From positions 372,001 to 436,000 of the forward strand of contig NZ_JAHKPO010000024.1 in the NCBI RefSeq assembly GCF_018860365.1: DNA of 64,000 nt, written 5' to 3'. This DNA comes from Arenibacter algicola. Its GTDB lineage: Bacteria > Bacteroidota > Bacteroidia > Flavobacteriales > Flavobacteriaceae. Under the pieces are notes generated by a model. The model had not been told where the DNA came from, searched no databases, and worked only from the letters and a program-made list of their open reading frames with translations. Both the position numbers and the translations under genes were made by a program. How positions within the stretch are numbered: position 1 is the stretch's first letter; each line of letters opens with the position of its first letter. Shown piece by piece: positions 34,930 to 43,800 of this stretch.

Positions 34930-35286
34930 CTAAATAATGTATTCCTTTTCCAAGAAATAGCTCACCAAAGCCTCCTTCATTAAAACGGATTGTTCGCCGG
35001 CCTTTAAAGAGGGCAGCTCTTCTTTTATGTTATAATGCGGCCATCCATCTTCGTCAAAAAAATCGAATTCATAATACCCATATGGTTCCAACAACCTGCA
35101 GATAGCGATATGCATTAGATTTAATTTTTCATCCTTCTTAAAGGTTTTATGAATTTGCCCCAGTTCCTGGACTCCTACCAGATATATGATGGCATCCAAT
35201 TCCAAGGGATCGTTGTCCGCAAATTGGGAAGACAATTTTTTTACCAAAATCTCCCACCTATCTTTTAATTGTGTATCTCTAGACAT
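34930..35286 (-). CDS. Conserved hypothetical protein (first gene of the pbpC operon)
   Basis: A 118-residue soluble acidic protein with no signal or membrane segment. It reads as mostly helical (DAIIYLVGVQELGQIHKTF, DEKLNLMHIAICRLLEPYGY), followed by an aromatic, acidic stretch (EFDFFDEDGWPHYN). I do not recognise a domain with a known role; similar short proteins occur in many Bacteroidetes. It sits 2 nt upstream of the ABM gene and has its own promoter, overlapping the cvpA promoter. Confidence 0.75.
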   Translation of the reverse strand: MSRDTQLKDRWEILVKKLSSQFADNDPLELDAIIYLVGVQELGQIHKTFKKDEKLNLMHIAICRLLEPYGYYEFDFFDEDGWPHYNIKEELPSLKAGEQSVLMKEALVSYFLEKEYII

Positions 35287-35343
35287 TGTAATTTATCCTA
35301 AATTATATCTATTGCTGGATTCACTTATCCAAACAGAATAGAA

Positions 35344-35383
35344 TTGTTCAAAGGTACAAATCAAAGTTTTATATTTGTCAAAA
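35344..35383. promoter_or_regulatory. Overlapping divergent promoters of the pbpC operon and cvpA
   Basis: Plus: TTG (35344-35346), 23 nt, TATATTTG (35370-35377), exact -7. Minus: TTTTG (35383-35379), 22 nt, TACCTTTG (35356-35349), exact -7. The boxes interleave, so polymerase can occupy only one side at a time. The plus box also argues for the cvpA ATG at 35393 rather than the upstream TTG. Confidence 0.55.
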
Positions 35384-35392
35384 GACTTTTGT

Positions 35393-35941
35393 ATGGGTGT
35401 ATTGGATATTATTATTGGACTACTATTACTATACGGCCTATATAAGGGAATTAAAAATGGTCTCTTTGTGGAATTGGCATCTTTGGTTGCCCTTGTTGCT
35501 GGTTTGTATGGTGCCATTCACTTCTCCTACATTGTAGGGGAATATCTCTCCAAAAATATGGAGTGGAACGAAAGATATATGAACACTGCTTCCTTCCTGA
35601 TCACCTTTATAATTATTGTCCTTATAGTGAATATGGCTGGAAGATTGTTGACCAAGATTGCCGATTTTGCCATGTTGGGAATACTAAATAAAATAGCGGG
35701 AGGAATATTTGGAGCGCTCAAAGTTGCTGTAATCCTAGGCGCCCTATTGATATTTTTTGACAGGACCAATAATCAACTTGGATTTGTTAAGCAAGAATCA
35801 ATTGACGAATCCAAACTATATATGCCTGTAAAGGAAATAGGGGCCCTTGTTTTTAGTAAGGTATTAAAAGAGAATAAAGCTTTGGAGACCGAGCCACCAC
35901 AAAATAAGGATAAAAACACCTTCATTAAGGTGGGTGGCTAA
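35393..35941 (+). CDS. CvpA family membrane protein
   Basis: A 182-residue protein with four hydrophobic segments: DIIIGLLLLYGLYKGIKNG, LVALVAGLYGAIHF, FLITFIIIVLIVNMAG, and GIFGALKVAVILGALLIFF. This matches CvpA/colicin V production family members. It is a likely inner-membrane envelope factor of unclear function. It is divergent from the pbpC operon with interleaved promoters. Confidence 0.88.
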   Translation: MGVLDIIIGLLLLYGLYKGIKNGLFVELASLVALVAGLYGAIHFSYIVGEYLSKNMEWNERYMNTASFLITFIIIVLIVNMAGRLLTKIADFAMLGILNKIAGGIFGALKVAVILGALLIFFDRTNNQLGFVKQESIDESKLYMPVKEIGALVFSKVLKENKALETEPPQNKDKNTFIKVGG

Positions 35942-35947
35942 TTATAG

Positions 35948-35998
35948 CATCCTATGGTTGTCAAATTATTTTTTTGGACCATAGGATGATATAATCTT
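35948..35998. terminator. Stem-loop between cvpA and the lipocalin-like gene
   Basis: An 11-bp perfect stem (CATCCTATGGT / ACCATAGGATG) with a T-rich 29-nt loop lies between two convergent stops. No U-run follows in either direction, so it may act as a weak terminator or mRNA stabiliser. Confidence 0.5.
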
Positions 35999-36012
35999 AC
36001 ACTCAATACCAA

Positions 36013-36543
36013 TTAATTGGTCGCTTCCGTTTTAGTATAGGTAAATGTAACGTCTGTTTGTACGGTTTGCCCATTTACATCTGTTATGTTATAATTGGAA
36101 GTAGTGGTAAATGCAGATTTGCCCTCATTGAAAACAATTTTCAAATTTTGAGAGGAACAATTCCCAATTAAACCTAGGATGCCACTGGAAAGCTTCCAGG
36201 TTCCTTCAATCTTAAGCTTATTACTGCAGCTAGACGCATTTTGACCTTGGGCGAATTCGTAGGCGCGACCTGGTCCGAAAGTATACTCGGCATCCTTTTC
36301 GCAGTCCGTATATTGCACATAAATATCCTTTTTTGGATTCTGCTCGTCATCTTTGGTAATATCTACTTCCTTTTCCGCCACTATAGCCGTCAACTCCCAG
36401 GCTCCGAGCAGCTCATTTTCCTCCGCAACAAGTGCCCCTTCAAAATCAGCTGGACATTCAACGGTATTATCCGTACTACAACCTACCAATAAGCTGTTAA
36501 ATGCAATTGCCCCAAAGAGCCCAAACCAAATTATTTTTTTCAT
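36013..36543 (-). CDS. Lipocalin-like lipoprotein
   Basis: A 176-residue lipoprotein: signal MKKIIWFGLFGAIAFNSLLVGC. The opening NELLGAWELTAIVAEKE, then a mid-chain IEGTWKLSSGILGLIG and final strand VTFTYTKTE fit the small lipocalin-like (DUF5004-like) family common in Bacteroidetes. Cys pairs (near 78 and 103, and later NCSS) may form disulfides. Ligand unknown. It is transcribed towards cvpA, downstream of the macroglobulin gene. Confidence 0.7.
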   Translation of the reverse strand: MKKIIWFGLFGAIAFNSLLVGCSTDNTVECPADFEGALVAEENELLGAWELTAIVAEKEVDITKDDEQNPKKDIYVQYTDCEKDAEYTFGPGRAYEFAQGQNASSCSNKLKIEGTWKLSSGILGLIGNCSSQNLKIVFNEGKSAFTTTSNYNITDVNGQTVQTDVTFTYTKTEATN

Positions 36544-36634
36544 ATGATATTATTTATATTTTTATTCATAAATGCAAAAAATACAAAATGGTTGCGTTAA
36601 AGGAGGTTGATTTTTTTATGCCCATTGAGGGCAA

Positions 36635-39600
36635 TTATTGCACAACTTCTACCCATTGGCCTATGGTACGCACGGAATAATCATTGTTGTACATGGCCTC
36701 TGCCTGTATCCCGGGCAAGTAATATTTTCCCAAATAAGATGCGTTCAGCAATACCCTAAATATTTTTGTTTCGTTCTTCTTCATGTCAAAATAAAAATTG
36801 GCCCTATCATCCCTCAAATCCGTATAGGTCACCTCGTTTTCAGCAAAATCGCCAAAATCCGTGAACCTGGTATTTACTATTTCCCAGCCACTAGGGAATA
36901 TTTCGGACAGTGCTACATTTTTAATTACCTCTGCCTTGGTATTGGTAAGTGATACTTCTGCGACAAAATCCGTGCCCTGCATTATGGAGGATGGGTCCAA
37001 TTTAATGCCGTTCCTTCCCTTAAAGACCACATTGGCTACTAAATTGCGCTGCACCTCCCTTTCCTCTCCCACAGGCAAAATTCCACTCTTAATTATACTC
37101 ACATAAAGCAAATTTTCGCCAGTATTTTTTATATTAATGGAATTGGTTCCCGTTCTAATACCCAATTCTGTATTGGCCAAGGTTTTGTCCGTATCAATTG
37201 TGGTATTGCCCCCGTTAACAGTTATGCTGGCCTTAATTCCCTTTCCCCCTATCATATCGGCAAATTTTGCCAATGCCAAGAGGCAATAGGCAGTACTCTG
37301 AGTACTCATCCATTGATCCGAACTTAAGCGCTGTGCTAAACTCTTGGCCATTTCCTGAGCCTTAACCTTATCATTTAAAAGCACAAAGGTTTCCAAGGCC
37401 ATTGCCCTATTGCGTTCGGAGGACCCAAAGGTTTGATAGTCATATTTACCATCCGAAAAATCATAGTTTGCGGATTTAATTATCTGCTGGGCCACAGTTT
37501 CCTGGCCAACAAGTCCGTAGGCAGCCGCCAAGCGGAATTTCCCTTCATTGGACAGATTGGGCGTTTCCCTAAGTCTGTTCATTGAAGCAATATCCGCATT
37601 TCCTGAAAGTGCCAAGGAATATAGGCGATATGCCTGGGCCAAATCTGAAGACCCTGTTCCTGATCTCCATTGCCTAGCTATATTTTGTTGATAATTTATC
37701 CAGGAAGACCTAAATCCTAGAGGCAAAACATATCCCTTTTTCTCAGCTTCCAATAAAAAGTGGCCCACATATGATGAACTCCAATCATCGGCATAATTTT
37801 GTCCTGGCCAATAGGCGAAACCCCCATTTGGGGTTTGATAGCTACCAACCCTTTTTATGGCACTTTCAACATTTTGTTGTATCTCTTTTTTCTTTGTTGC
37901 GTTAATATCGAAGATATCCGTAATAAATAACTGCGGAAAAGCACTAGAGGTGGTCTGCTCCAAACACCCATGCGGATATTGGATCAAATATTGCATTCTT
38001 CCATTAAAATTCATAGGTGGAAGGGTAGAAAATTCCAGTTCTGCACTATTGCTGCCAGGAATGCCAAAAGTTTCAAGATCAATTTTTCGGCTACTAGCGG
38101 CCTCCAGGACAATATCCTCTGTAACCGTAGTCAATGGATTGGGGTTTACCACATCTATAGGCACCTCAAAAGAGGCCCTTTCCCCATTACCCGAAGCCTC
38201 CACCACTACCTTGCCGATTCCTTTAAAATCAGCTACCTTTAATTGAAAATAGGCCATTTTTTCATCAGGTTGGGCGAAAGAAAGGTTTTGTACGGTCTTC
38301 CCCTCAATGCTGAAGGAAGGATCCGGTTTAATTTTTAGCGTCATTTCCTTAACCTTGTCTTCCATAACAAAAACAGTAACCGGTAAAGTCACCGTCTCCC
38401 CAGGGGTAATTTTCCTTGGCAAAGAAGCCAATACCATAAGAGGTTTTCTTACGGGGGTTGCTTTTTCTGCCATGCCATATGCGGCTTCCCCTGAATTTCC
38501 TGCTATGATCATTGTACGTACCGAACCAACATATTTGGGAATGTCTATTGTATGTGATTTTGTCTCCCCCTTATTCAAGCTAAAGGGGCCCAAATAAACC
38601 ACCATAGGTTCAAAGCGATTGGCCTTTTTATTTTTAGCGCCGGCCAATTCTCCGTCCCCTCCAATAGCAAAGACCTGATTTATTCTCCCGCCAAAAGCCC
38701 CGATTACATCATCGTATACATCCCAACTCTTGACCCCCAGTGCTTCCCTGGCATAGAAAGTATTCCACGGATTTGGAGTTTTATAACGGGTTAGATCCAG
38801 CAGTCCTTCATCCACCATGGCAATGCTATAGGTCATGGCCCTGCCTTTTTTCTCGTTTATTTTGAGGGTTATACTTTCCTCAGGCTTTAAGACATCCGGC
38901 ATAGCAATTTCTGGTTGCAGTTTGGTCAAAGGATCTTCTACCAAGATAGGAACTACCCCATACATTCGTATAGGCGAATCGTTTAAAGTATTGGCATGCG
39001 GTTGCAGCAAACTAATATTGATATAAACATTTGGGGTGTACAATTCAGTTATGGGTATTTCAAATTTTGTTTCCCCTTTTTCAGATTCCACCCATAGTGA
39101 ATGGAGTACCTCACTGCCATTTTCAATGGTAACCAATGCCCTGCCACCTTGGGAACCCGGAAAGGTAACAATGGCCGTTTCCCCGACTTTGTAAACTTCC
39201 TTGTCCGTGGAGAACACTAGCATAGTGGCGGCGGAAGGATCATTTTTCATGCTTTTTCCAGCCCATCCCGGCCAATCTACATATATTGTTTTGCCCGTTG
39301 CATGCCCTCCCATTGGATCTTCCACTCTAACCAAATAGCGGCCCCATTCGGGATATTTTAACTCAAAATTAAATGATGCCTTACCACTGGAATTAGTGCT
39401 TATGGTTTTCTCAAATACTTTTTCCTGATACTCACTACTGCTAAAACTGGAAAGATTATCGGCAGAAGTCTCCCACCACCATCTCCAGCTCACTTTATAA
39501 ATAGTAGCCTTTAAATTGTTTGTGGCTTTGGGATTGCCCATTTCATCTACGGTCACCACTTCAAACTTATGGGACTCATCTGTGAGCAGCATTCCCCTTG

Positions 39601-42145
39601 TTTTATCACCTTTGGGTACATTAAGGCCTACGTAAGTGTTAAAGGGCGAAAATTGCTTTGTAAAGACATCAGTACTAAAATCGCCCCCATTTTCATAAAC
39701 CTTGGTGATAAATGCTGCCGTAAGCATTCCTGGGGCCTGACTATTAATTTGTGGATTTAACGAAAAGGGTGCTTTACCTTCTGCATTGACAGCACTATTG
39801 AAAACTATTTGATCTTCTGTAGCAAACGCCCTTGTAGGATCATCAAAAACATAAGCCGGGAAGTTTTTAAAAGTTGTAGTCTGTACATTGAACCTGGCAG
39901 TGATATCTGCCTTAAGGTTTTTGGCCACCGCGCCGTGAAGCCAAGCCACCTCCAACATCCCTTTTATGGGTTTACCGCCGGACAGCACCTCATTTTCAAA
40001 CATCGTCTTAATCTTTAATCTATTTGGTTTGATTGTTTCAATCTTAATGGTTTTTGTAAAAGTTGCCCCTCCTACTGAAACCTTCGCCAACCAATTACCG
40101 GTAGGCGCATTTTCATCCGTCCTTAAAACGAAACTATAAAAATTGTTGAGAGAATTTGTCCTTACTTCCCGTAGGACCACCTTATTGTAGGGGTCTATCA
40201 ATTCCAATTTTACAGGATGCCCTACGGGAAGTTTATTTGCCTTATCGTTTAACATAAACGAAAGAAAGAGTTTGTCACCAGGGCGCCAGACCCCCCTTTC
40301 CCCAAAAATGAAACCTTTTATTCCCTTTTGTAGTGCAACCCCATCAACATTGAACTTACTAACGGACAGCGCGTTGCCGTCATTTAGTTTAACGTAGGTC
40401 TTTTGACCATTGCTTTCAGCTACGGCAAAGTACGCCAAATGATCGGTATCAAAGAGAGAAGTACCGTCCAACGCTGTTATTACTTGCCCAATGGGCTGTT
40501 GTTGGTAGTTATAGAAAGTAACCTTGGCCCCGGCAACGGGTTCAGTACTTACAATATTATTGACCGCTACAAAATAACTCTTGTTCACCCCCTGTTTTAC
40601 GGTTATCCCCAGATCCGAGGCCAAAACATTGGTCCCTACCGTTTTATCAAAGTAATAGGAAGTATGGCAAGGGTTGTCCCGTTGGTTCCAATCATAGTTA
40701 AAGTAATAATCTTCGTAATAGGATTCCACTCCGTCCCATGAACTGTTTTCCGTTTCTTGATCAAAATCATCTTCCGATGGGGCTTCTTGTTCAAAATTGG
40801 TGTCGTCACATTTGAAAAGGCTATACGAGGGTTTAAAACTAAATTCAACTCTATAAATAGCCCCTACCTCAGGTGAAATGAGCGTTCTTAAATCTATGGC
40901 ATGGGCGGACCATTTACCATTATAATTGCCAAGACCGGTTTCCAAATCCAATTTCTTGGAGGCTATGGGCCGTGCTACAGTTTTTAAATTGTAACTCCCG
41001 TTAAGATCATTACCTTGTAAGAACTGCAGAATATTACTCACGAAAATTTTATAGACGGTTAGGTTGACCGACTTCAGATTTACCGCCTCAAAATTTATTT
41101 TTAGATTATTGGAGGATGGTAAAATTGTTCCATTTGATAAAAGACGGACCTCCGGTTTTATTTGTTCGAACGCTACCCGCTCTGTGAGCTTTGTTTTAAG
41201 CTTGTACCCATCAACACTTTCAATACCTTCAAAAACCTCCAGCCTAAGGGTTGTACTCATCTCCTTGGAAGGATATACCTTTAGCGTATTGCCCACTACA
41301 TCATATTTAAGGTTGCCATCCCCTTCCAACACTACCAGACCCTTAAAGTTTTGTCCTTTTTTTAAGGGATCCGAAAAATTTATATTTATGATTTGATTTT
41401 CCCCTGTTTCCAAGCCAACATCCAGAATGCTAAAATTACTCTTGCCCGGTATTTTTATAGTATTTTTTCCAGCACTTTCAATATCCACACCGGTGCCATC
41501 CCACACAACCTCCAAGTCTGTATCTTCAGTGAATCGCTGAATACTATCTATCTTAAAATGAAATTGGGTTCCTTCAGCTATGGATGTATCAAATTTAACA
41601 GGGACCTTTTTCCCGTTCTGTTTTACCTCCAACAACTTCTTGGCATTTTCCAAACTTAATTGATCGGCACTTTTCAATTGTCCTTCCAAATATTGATAAT
41701 CCTTGGAATAGGATTGCAGGGCTTGGGTATACACATTGAACTGTTGTTTCAAAGTTTTTACCTCAAAATTAAACTTGCGTAACTCTTTTGGGACCCCGGA
41801 AATAAAAGATCCCAGATCCAAGGTAAACCCATAGGTACTATTCTGCTGAAAACCGGCCTCTGGCACAAAAGCAATGGTTCTACTGTCCAAGGCTATTACC
41901 TTGCCTCTGGTCTTGGGAGATACCAGTAATAAATCACTGTCCAATTCCTTTCCGTTTTCCCAGGAATCAACTGGACGGCTCAACACTATCCTTACATCTG
42001 CTTTTACAGAAATTAATCCATGGGATACTTCCGTTATATATTCCTGATATAGATTTAAGTTATCTACTGGAGTTTTGCCGGTCTCTTTTTTCTGGTTACA
42101 ACCAAGGATGAAAAGAAATATTAGGGCACGGACAATTAATTTCAT
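36635..42145 (-). CDS. Bacterial alpha-2-macroglobulin with intact thioester
   Basis: An 1836-residue lipoprotein (MKLIVRALIFLFILGC). It contains MG-type beta domains through the first 1000 residues, an MG2-like module (FGERGVWRPGDKLFLSF), the bait region, and a thioester domain. The thioester motif is GCLEQ, with the Cys at residue 1394, in YPHGCLEQTTSS, followed by the helical toroid (GGFAYWPGQNYADDWSSSY). It traps attacking proteases by covalent linkage in the periplasm. Bacterial copies usually sit beside pbpC; here pbpC lies 2 kb downstream on the same strand. An ATG at 42157 is a less likely start. Confidence 0.93.
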   Translation of the reverse strand: MKLIVRALIFLFILGCNQKKETGKTPVDNLNLYQEYITEVSHGLISVKADVRIVLSRPVDSWENGKELDSDLLLVSPKTRGKVIALDSRTIAFVPEAGFQQNSTYGFTLDLGSFISGVPKELRKFNFEVKTLKQQFNVYTQALQSYSKDYQYLEGQLKSADQLSLENAKKLLEVKQNGKKVPVKFDTSIAEGTQFHFKIDSIQRFTEDTDLEVVWDGTGVDIESAGKNTIKIPGKSNFSILDVGLETGENQIININFSDPLKKGQNFKGLVVLEGDGNLKYDVVGNTLKVYPSKEMSTTLRLEVFEGIESVDGYKLKTKLTERVAFEQIKPEVRLLSNGTILPSSNNLKINFEAVNLKSVNLTVYKIFVSNILQFLQGNDLNGSYNLKTVARPIASKKLDLETGLGNYNGKWSAHAIDLRTLISPEVGAIYRVEFSFKPSYSLFKCDDTNFEQEAPSEDDFDQETENSSWDGVESYYEDYYFNYDWNQRDNPCHTSYYFDKTVGTNVLASDLGITVKQGVNKSYFVAVNNIVSTEPVAGAKVTFYNYQQQPIGQVITALDGTSLFDTDHLAYFAVAESNGQKTYVKLNDGNALSVSKFNVDGVALQKGIKGFIFGERGVWRPGDKLFLSFMLNDKANKLPVGHPVKLELIDPYNKVVLREVRTNSLNNFYSFVLRTDENAPTGNWLAKVSVGGATFTKTIKIETIKPNRLKIKTMFENEVLSGGKPIKGMLEVAWLHGAVAKNLKADITARFNVQTTTFKNFPAYVFDDPTRAFATEDQIVFNSAVNAEGKAPFSLNPQINSQAPGMLTAAFITKVYENGGDFSTDVFTKQFSPFNTYVGLNVPKGDKTRGMLLTDESHKFEVVTVDEMGNPKATNNLKATIYKVSWRWWWETSADNLSSFSSSEYQEKVFEKTISTNSSGKASFNFELKYPEWGRYLVRVEDPMGGHATGKTIYVDWPGWAGKSMKNDPSAATMLVFSTDKEVYKVGETAIVTFPGSQGGRALVTIENGSEVLHSLWVESEKGETKFEIPITELYTPNVYINISLLQPHANTLNDSPIRMYGVVPILVEDPLTKLQPEIAMPDVLKPEESITLKINEKKGRAMTYSIAMVDEGLLDLTRYKTPNPWNTFYAREALGVKSWDVYDDVIGAFGGRINQVFAIGGDGELAGAKNKKANRFEPMVVYLGPFSLNKGETKSHTIDIPKYVGSVRTMIIAGNSGEAAYGMAEKATPVRKPLMVLASLPRKITPGETVTLPVTVFVMEDKVKEMTLKIKPDPSFSIEGKTVQNLSFAQPDEKMAYFQLKVADFKGIGKVVVEASGNGERASFEVPIDVVNPNPLTTVTEDIVLEAASSRKIDLETFGIPGSNSAELEFSTLPPMNFNGRMQYLIQYPHGCLEQTTSSAFPQLFITDIFDINATKKKEIQQNVESAIKRVGSYQTPNGGFAYWPGQNYADDWSSSYVGHFLLEAEKKGYVLPLGFRSSWINYQQNIARQWRSGTGSSDLAQAYRLYSLALSGNADIASMNRLRETPNLSNEGKFRLAAAYGLVGQETVAQQIIKSANYDFSDGKYDYQTFGSSERNRAMALETFVLLNDKVKAQEMAKSLAQRLSSDQWMSTQSTAYCLLALAKFADMIGGKGIKASITVNGGNTTIDTDKTLANTELGIRTGTNSINIKNTGENLLYVSIIKSGILPVGEEREVQRNLVANVVFKGRNGIKLDPSSIMQGTDFVAEVSLTNTKAEVIKNVALSEIFPSGWEIVNTRFTDFGDFAENEVTYTDLRDDRANFYFDMKKNETKIFRVLLNASYLGKYYLPGIQAEAMYNNDYSVRTIGQWVEVVQ

Positions 42146-42157
42146 GAAAAGAAGCAA

Positions 42158-42499
42158 TTTAGTACAGTAAAGATAAAATGTTTTCCCTTTGTGGCGTATT
42201 TTTTGATTTAATTAAGCCCGGCAAAAAAATTATTTTCCTATCATTTCAAATCCAGTTATGGTATCCAAAATGTAAATACTAAATGTGAATCGACAATTTG
42301 GTGCTGGGTTTATAATATAAGTAGTCCTTGGATTACAGAATGTATAATAAGCTATGCATTTCATCGAATAAACCACTTATTTCGACTTCGTGATAAATTA
42401 ATTTTTTAATATTACAACCGTTGGTTACGAGAAGCCAATCACGAGAACACAAGAATTCCCCATTCTTCCCTTTCTTCCTACTTACAAATAGAACATTAT
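42158..42499. other. Gene-free spacer between macroglobulin and CAP genes
   Basis: 342 bp of AT-rich divergent promoter region. I see no coding frame of note, no clear palindrome and no full-consensus promoter pair. Confidence 0.5.
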
Positions 42500-42976
42500 A
42501 TGAAAATGAAAATGCATTATTTTGTAATGCTTTTGTTCGCATTTGTAGTAGTCTCTTGTAGCACAGAGTCTTTAGAGCCGGCAATTAGTCCCGAAGTCGA
42601 AAATGCGGTTGAAGTGGAACAGGAATTACTTGGAATCGTCAACGAACATCGTATTGCCTTAGGCTATAACGATCTGGATTTTAGCTCAGTGGCATACGAG
42701 TACGCCAACAAGCATACAGACTATATGATAGCCAAAGGGTCTATTAACCATGACAATTTTAGCGCGCGTGCATCGGATATTTCCCAAGCGGTAAATGCCT
42801 CTTTTGTCTCTGAAAATGTGGCAAAAGACTATGATTCTGCCTATGAGGCTTTTCAAAAATGGCTGGCCAGTTCCGACCATAGGAAAACCATGGAAGGCGA
42901 ATTTACCCACACCGCGGTAAGTGTAAAGAGGAATACCGACGGCAAACTATATTTTACACAACTCTTCTACAGATAG
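42500..42976 (+). CDS. CAP (SCP-like) domain lipoprotein
   Basis: A 158-residue lipoprotein; signal ends at SCSTESL (Cys20). The CAP domain has VEQELLGIVNEHRIALGYNDL, then ANKHTDYMIAKGSINHDNF and AFQKWLASSDHRKTMEG (the HN/HxxxM pattern with the signature His and Glu), and a closing YFTQLFYR strand. CAP proteins bind metals, lipids or cell-wall components. The gene is divergent from the macroglobulin gene; no operon is apparent. Confidence 0.87.
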   Translation: MKMKMHYFVMLLFAFVVVSCSTESLEPAISPEVENAVEVEQELLGIVNEHRIALGYNDLDFSSVAYEYANKHTDYMIAKGSINHDNFSARASDISQAVNASFVSENVAKDYDSAYEAFQKWLASSDHRKTMEGEFTHTAVSVKRNTDGKLYFTQLFYR

Positions 42977-43102
42977 TCTTCCTAAAAGCAGTTTACTTTT
43001 ATTATTTTTGATGTTAAACCGCGTTTTATTAATTGATAGCAGCTACTGCATTATCAAATATTAAGGGGCGGAAGTATAATGTTAACTTCTATAAGATGCA
43101 CT

Positions 43103-43648
43103 ATGTCCATAAAACAACCATTCAATCTAAATAAATGGATTTCCGAGAATAGGGATACTTTAAAACCTCCCGTAGGAAATAAAAACCTTTACACGGAATC
43201 GGGAGACTACATTGTTATGGTTGTTGCCGGCCCCAATGCCAGAAAAGATTATCATTACAATGAAACGGAGGAACTGTTTTATCAATTGGAAGGCAATATT
43301 GAGGTCCATATTCAAGAAGACGGCCAAAAAAAGACAATGCAATTGGGACCTGGGGATATGTACCTGCACCCGGCCAAAATACCGCATTCTCCAGTTAGAA
43401 AAGAAGGATCCATTGGTTTGGTAATAGAGCGTAAACGGGCCGAGATGAACGTTGATGACGGCCTGCTTTGGTTTTGCGATAACTGCAACAATAAACTCTA
43501 TGAAGTATACTTCACTTTAAATAATATTGAAAAAGACTTTTTGGGGCATTTTAAAACCTTCTATGGTTCGGAAAAACTTAGAACCTGTAGCAATTGTGGC
43601 ACTATAATGCCCGTTGATGAAAGGTTTATTGCCAAGGAAGACGAATAG
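43103..43648 (+). CDS. nbaC: 3-hydroxyanthranilate 3,4-dioxygenase
   Basis: A 181-residue cupin: MSIKQPFNLNKWISENRD, then the Fe site ARKDYHYNETEELFYQLEG (His and Glu), DMYLHPAKIPHSPVR (second His), and a rubredoxin-like zinc tail with two CxxC (CDNCNN and CSNCGT) typical of the bacterial enzyme. It opens the ring of 3-hydroxyanthranilate in the kynurenine route of tryptophan breakdown and quinolinate supply. I use ATG 43103; the ATG at 43079 gives eight extra residues that the family lacks. An aldehyde dehydrogenase follows, separated by 152 nt and its own -7 box. Confidence 0.9.
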   Translation: MSIKQPFNLNKWISENRDTLKPPVGNKNLYTESGDYIVMVVAGPNARKDYHYNETEELFYQLEGNIEVHIQEDGQKKTMQLGPGDMYLHPAKIPHSPVRKEGSIGLVIERKRAEMNVDDGLLWFCDNCNNKLYEVYFTLNNIEKDFLGHFKTFYGSEKLRTCSNCGTIMPVDERFIAKEDE

Positions 43649-43758
43649 TCGATACCACTTTTCAGTATTACTTCCTATTACTTAAGTTGGACTTAAAGCC
43701 ATAAATCCGGTTTTAAAACATTTATGATTGGTTATACCTTAGACTGCACATTAATTTG

Positions 43759-43766
43759 TAAATTTG
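43759..43766 (+). promoter_or_regulatory. Candidate -7 box for the aldehyde dehydrogenase gene
   Basis: TAAATTTG, an exact TAnnTTTG match, 34 nt before the ATG at 43801. No -33 TTG at normal spacing. Confidence 0.4.
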
Positions 43767-43800
43767 AATAATATAACAATTAACGATAAAATAGTTATAA

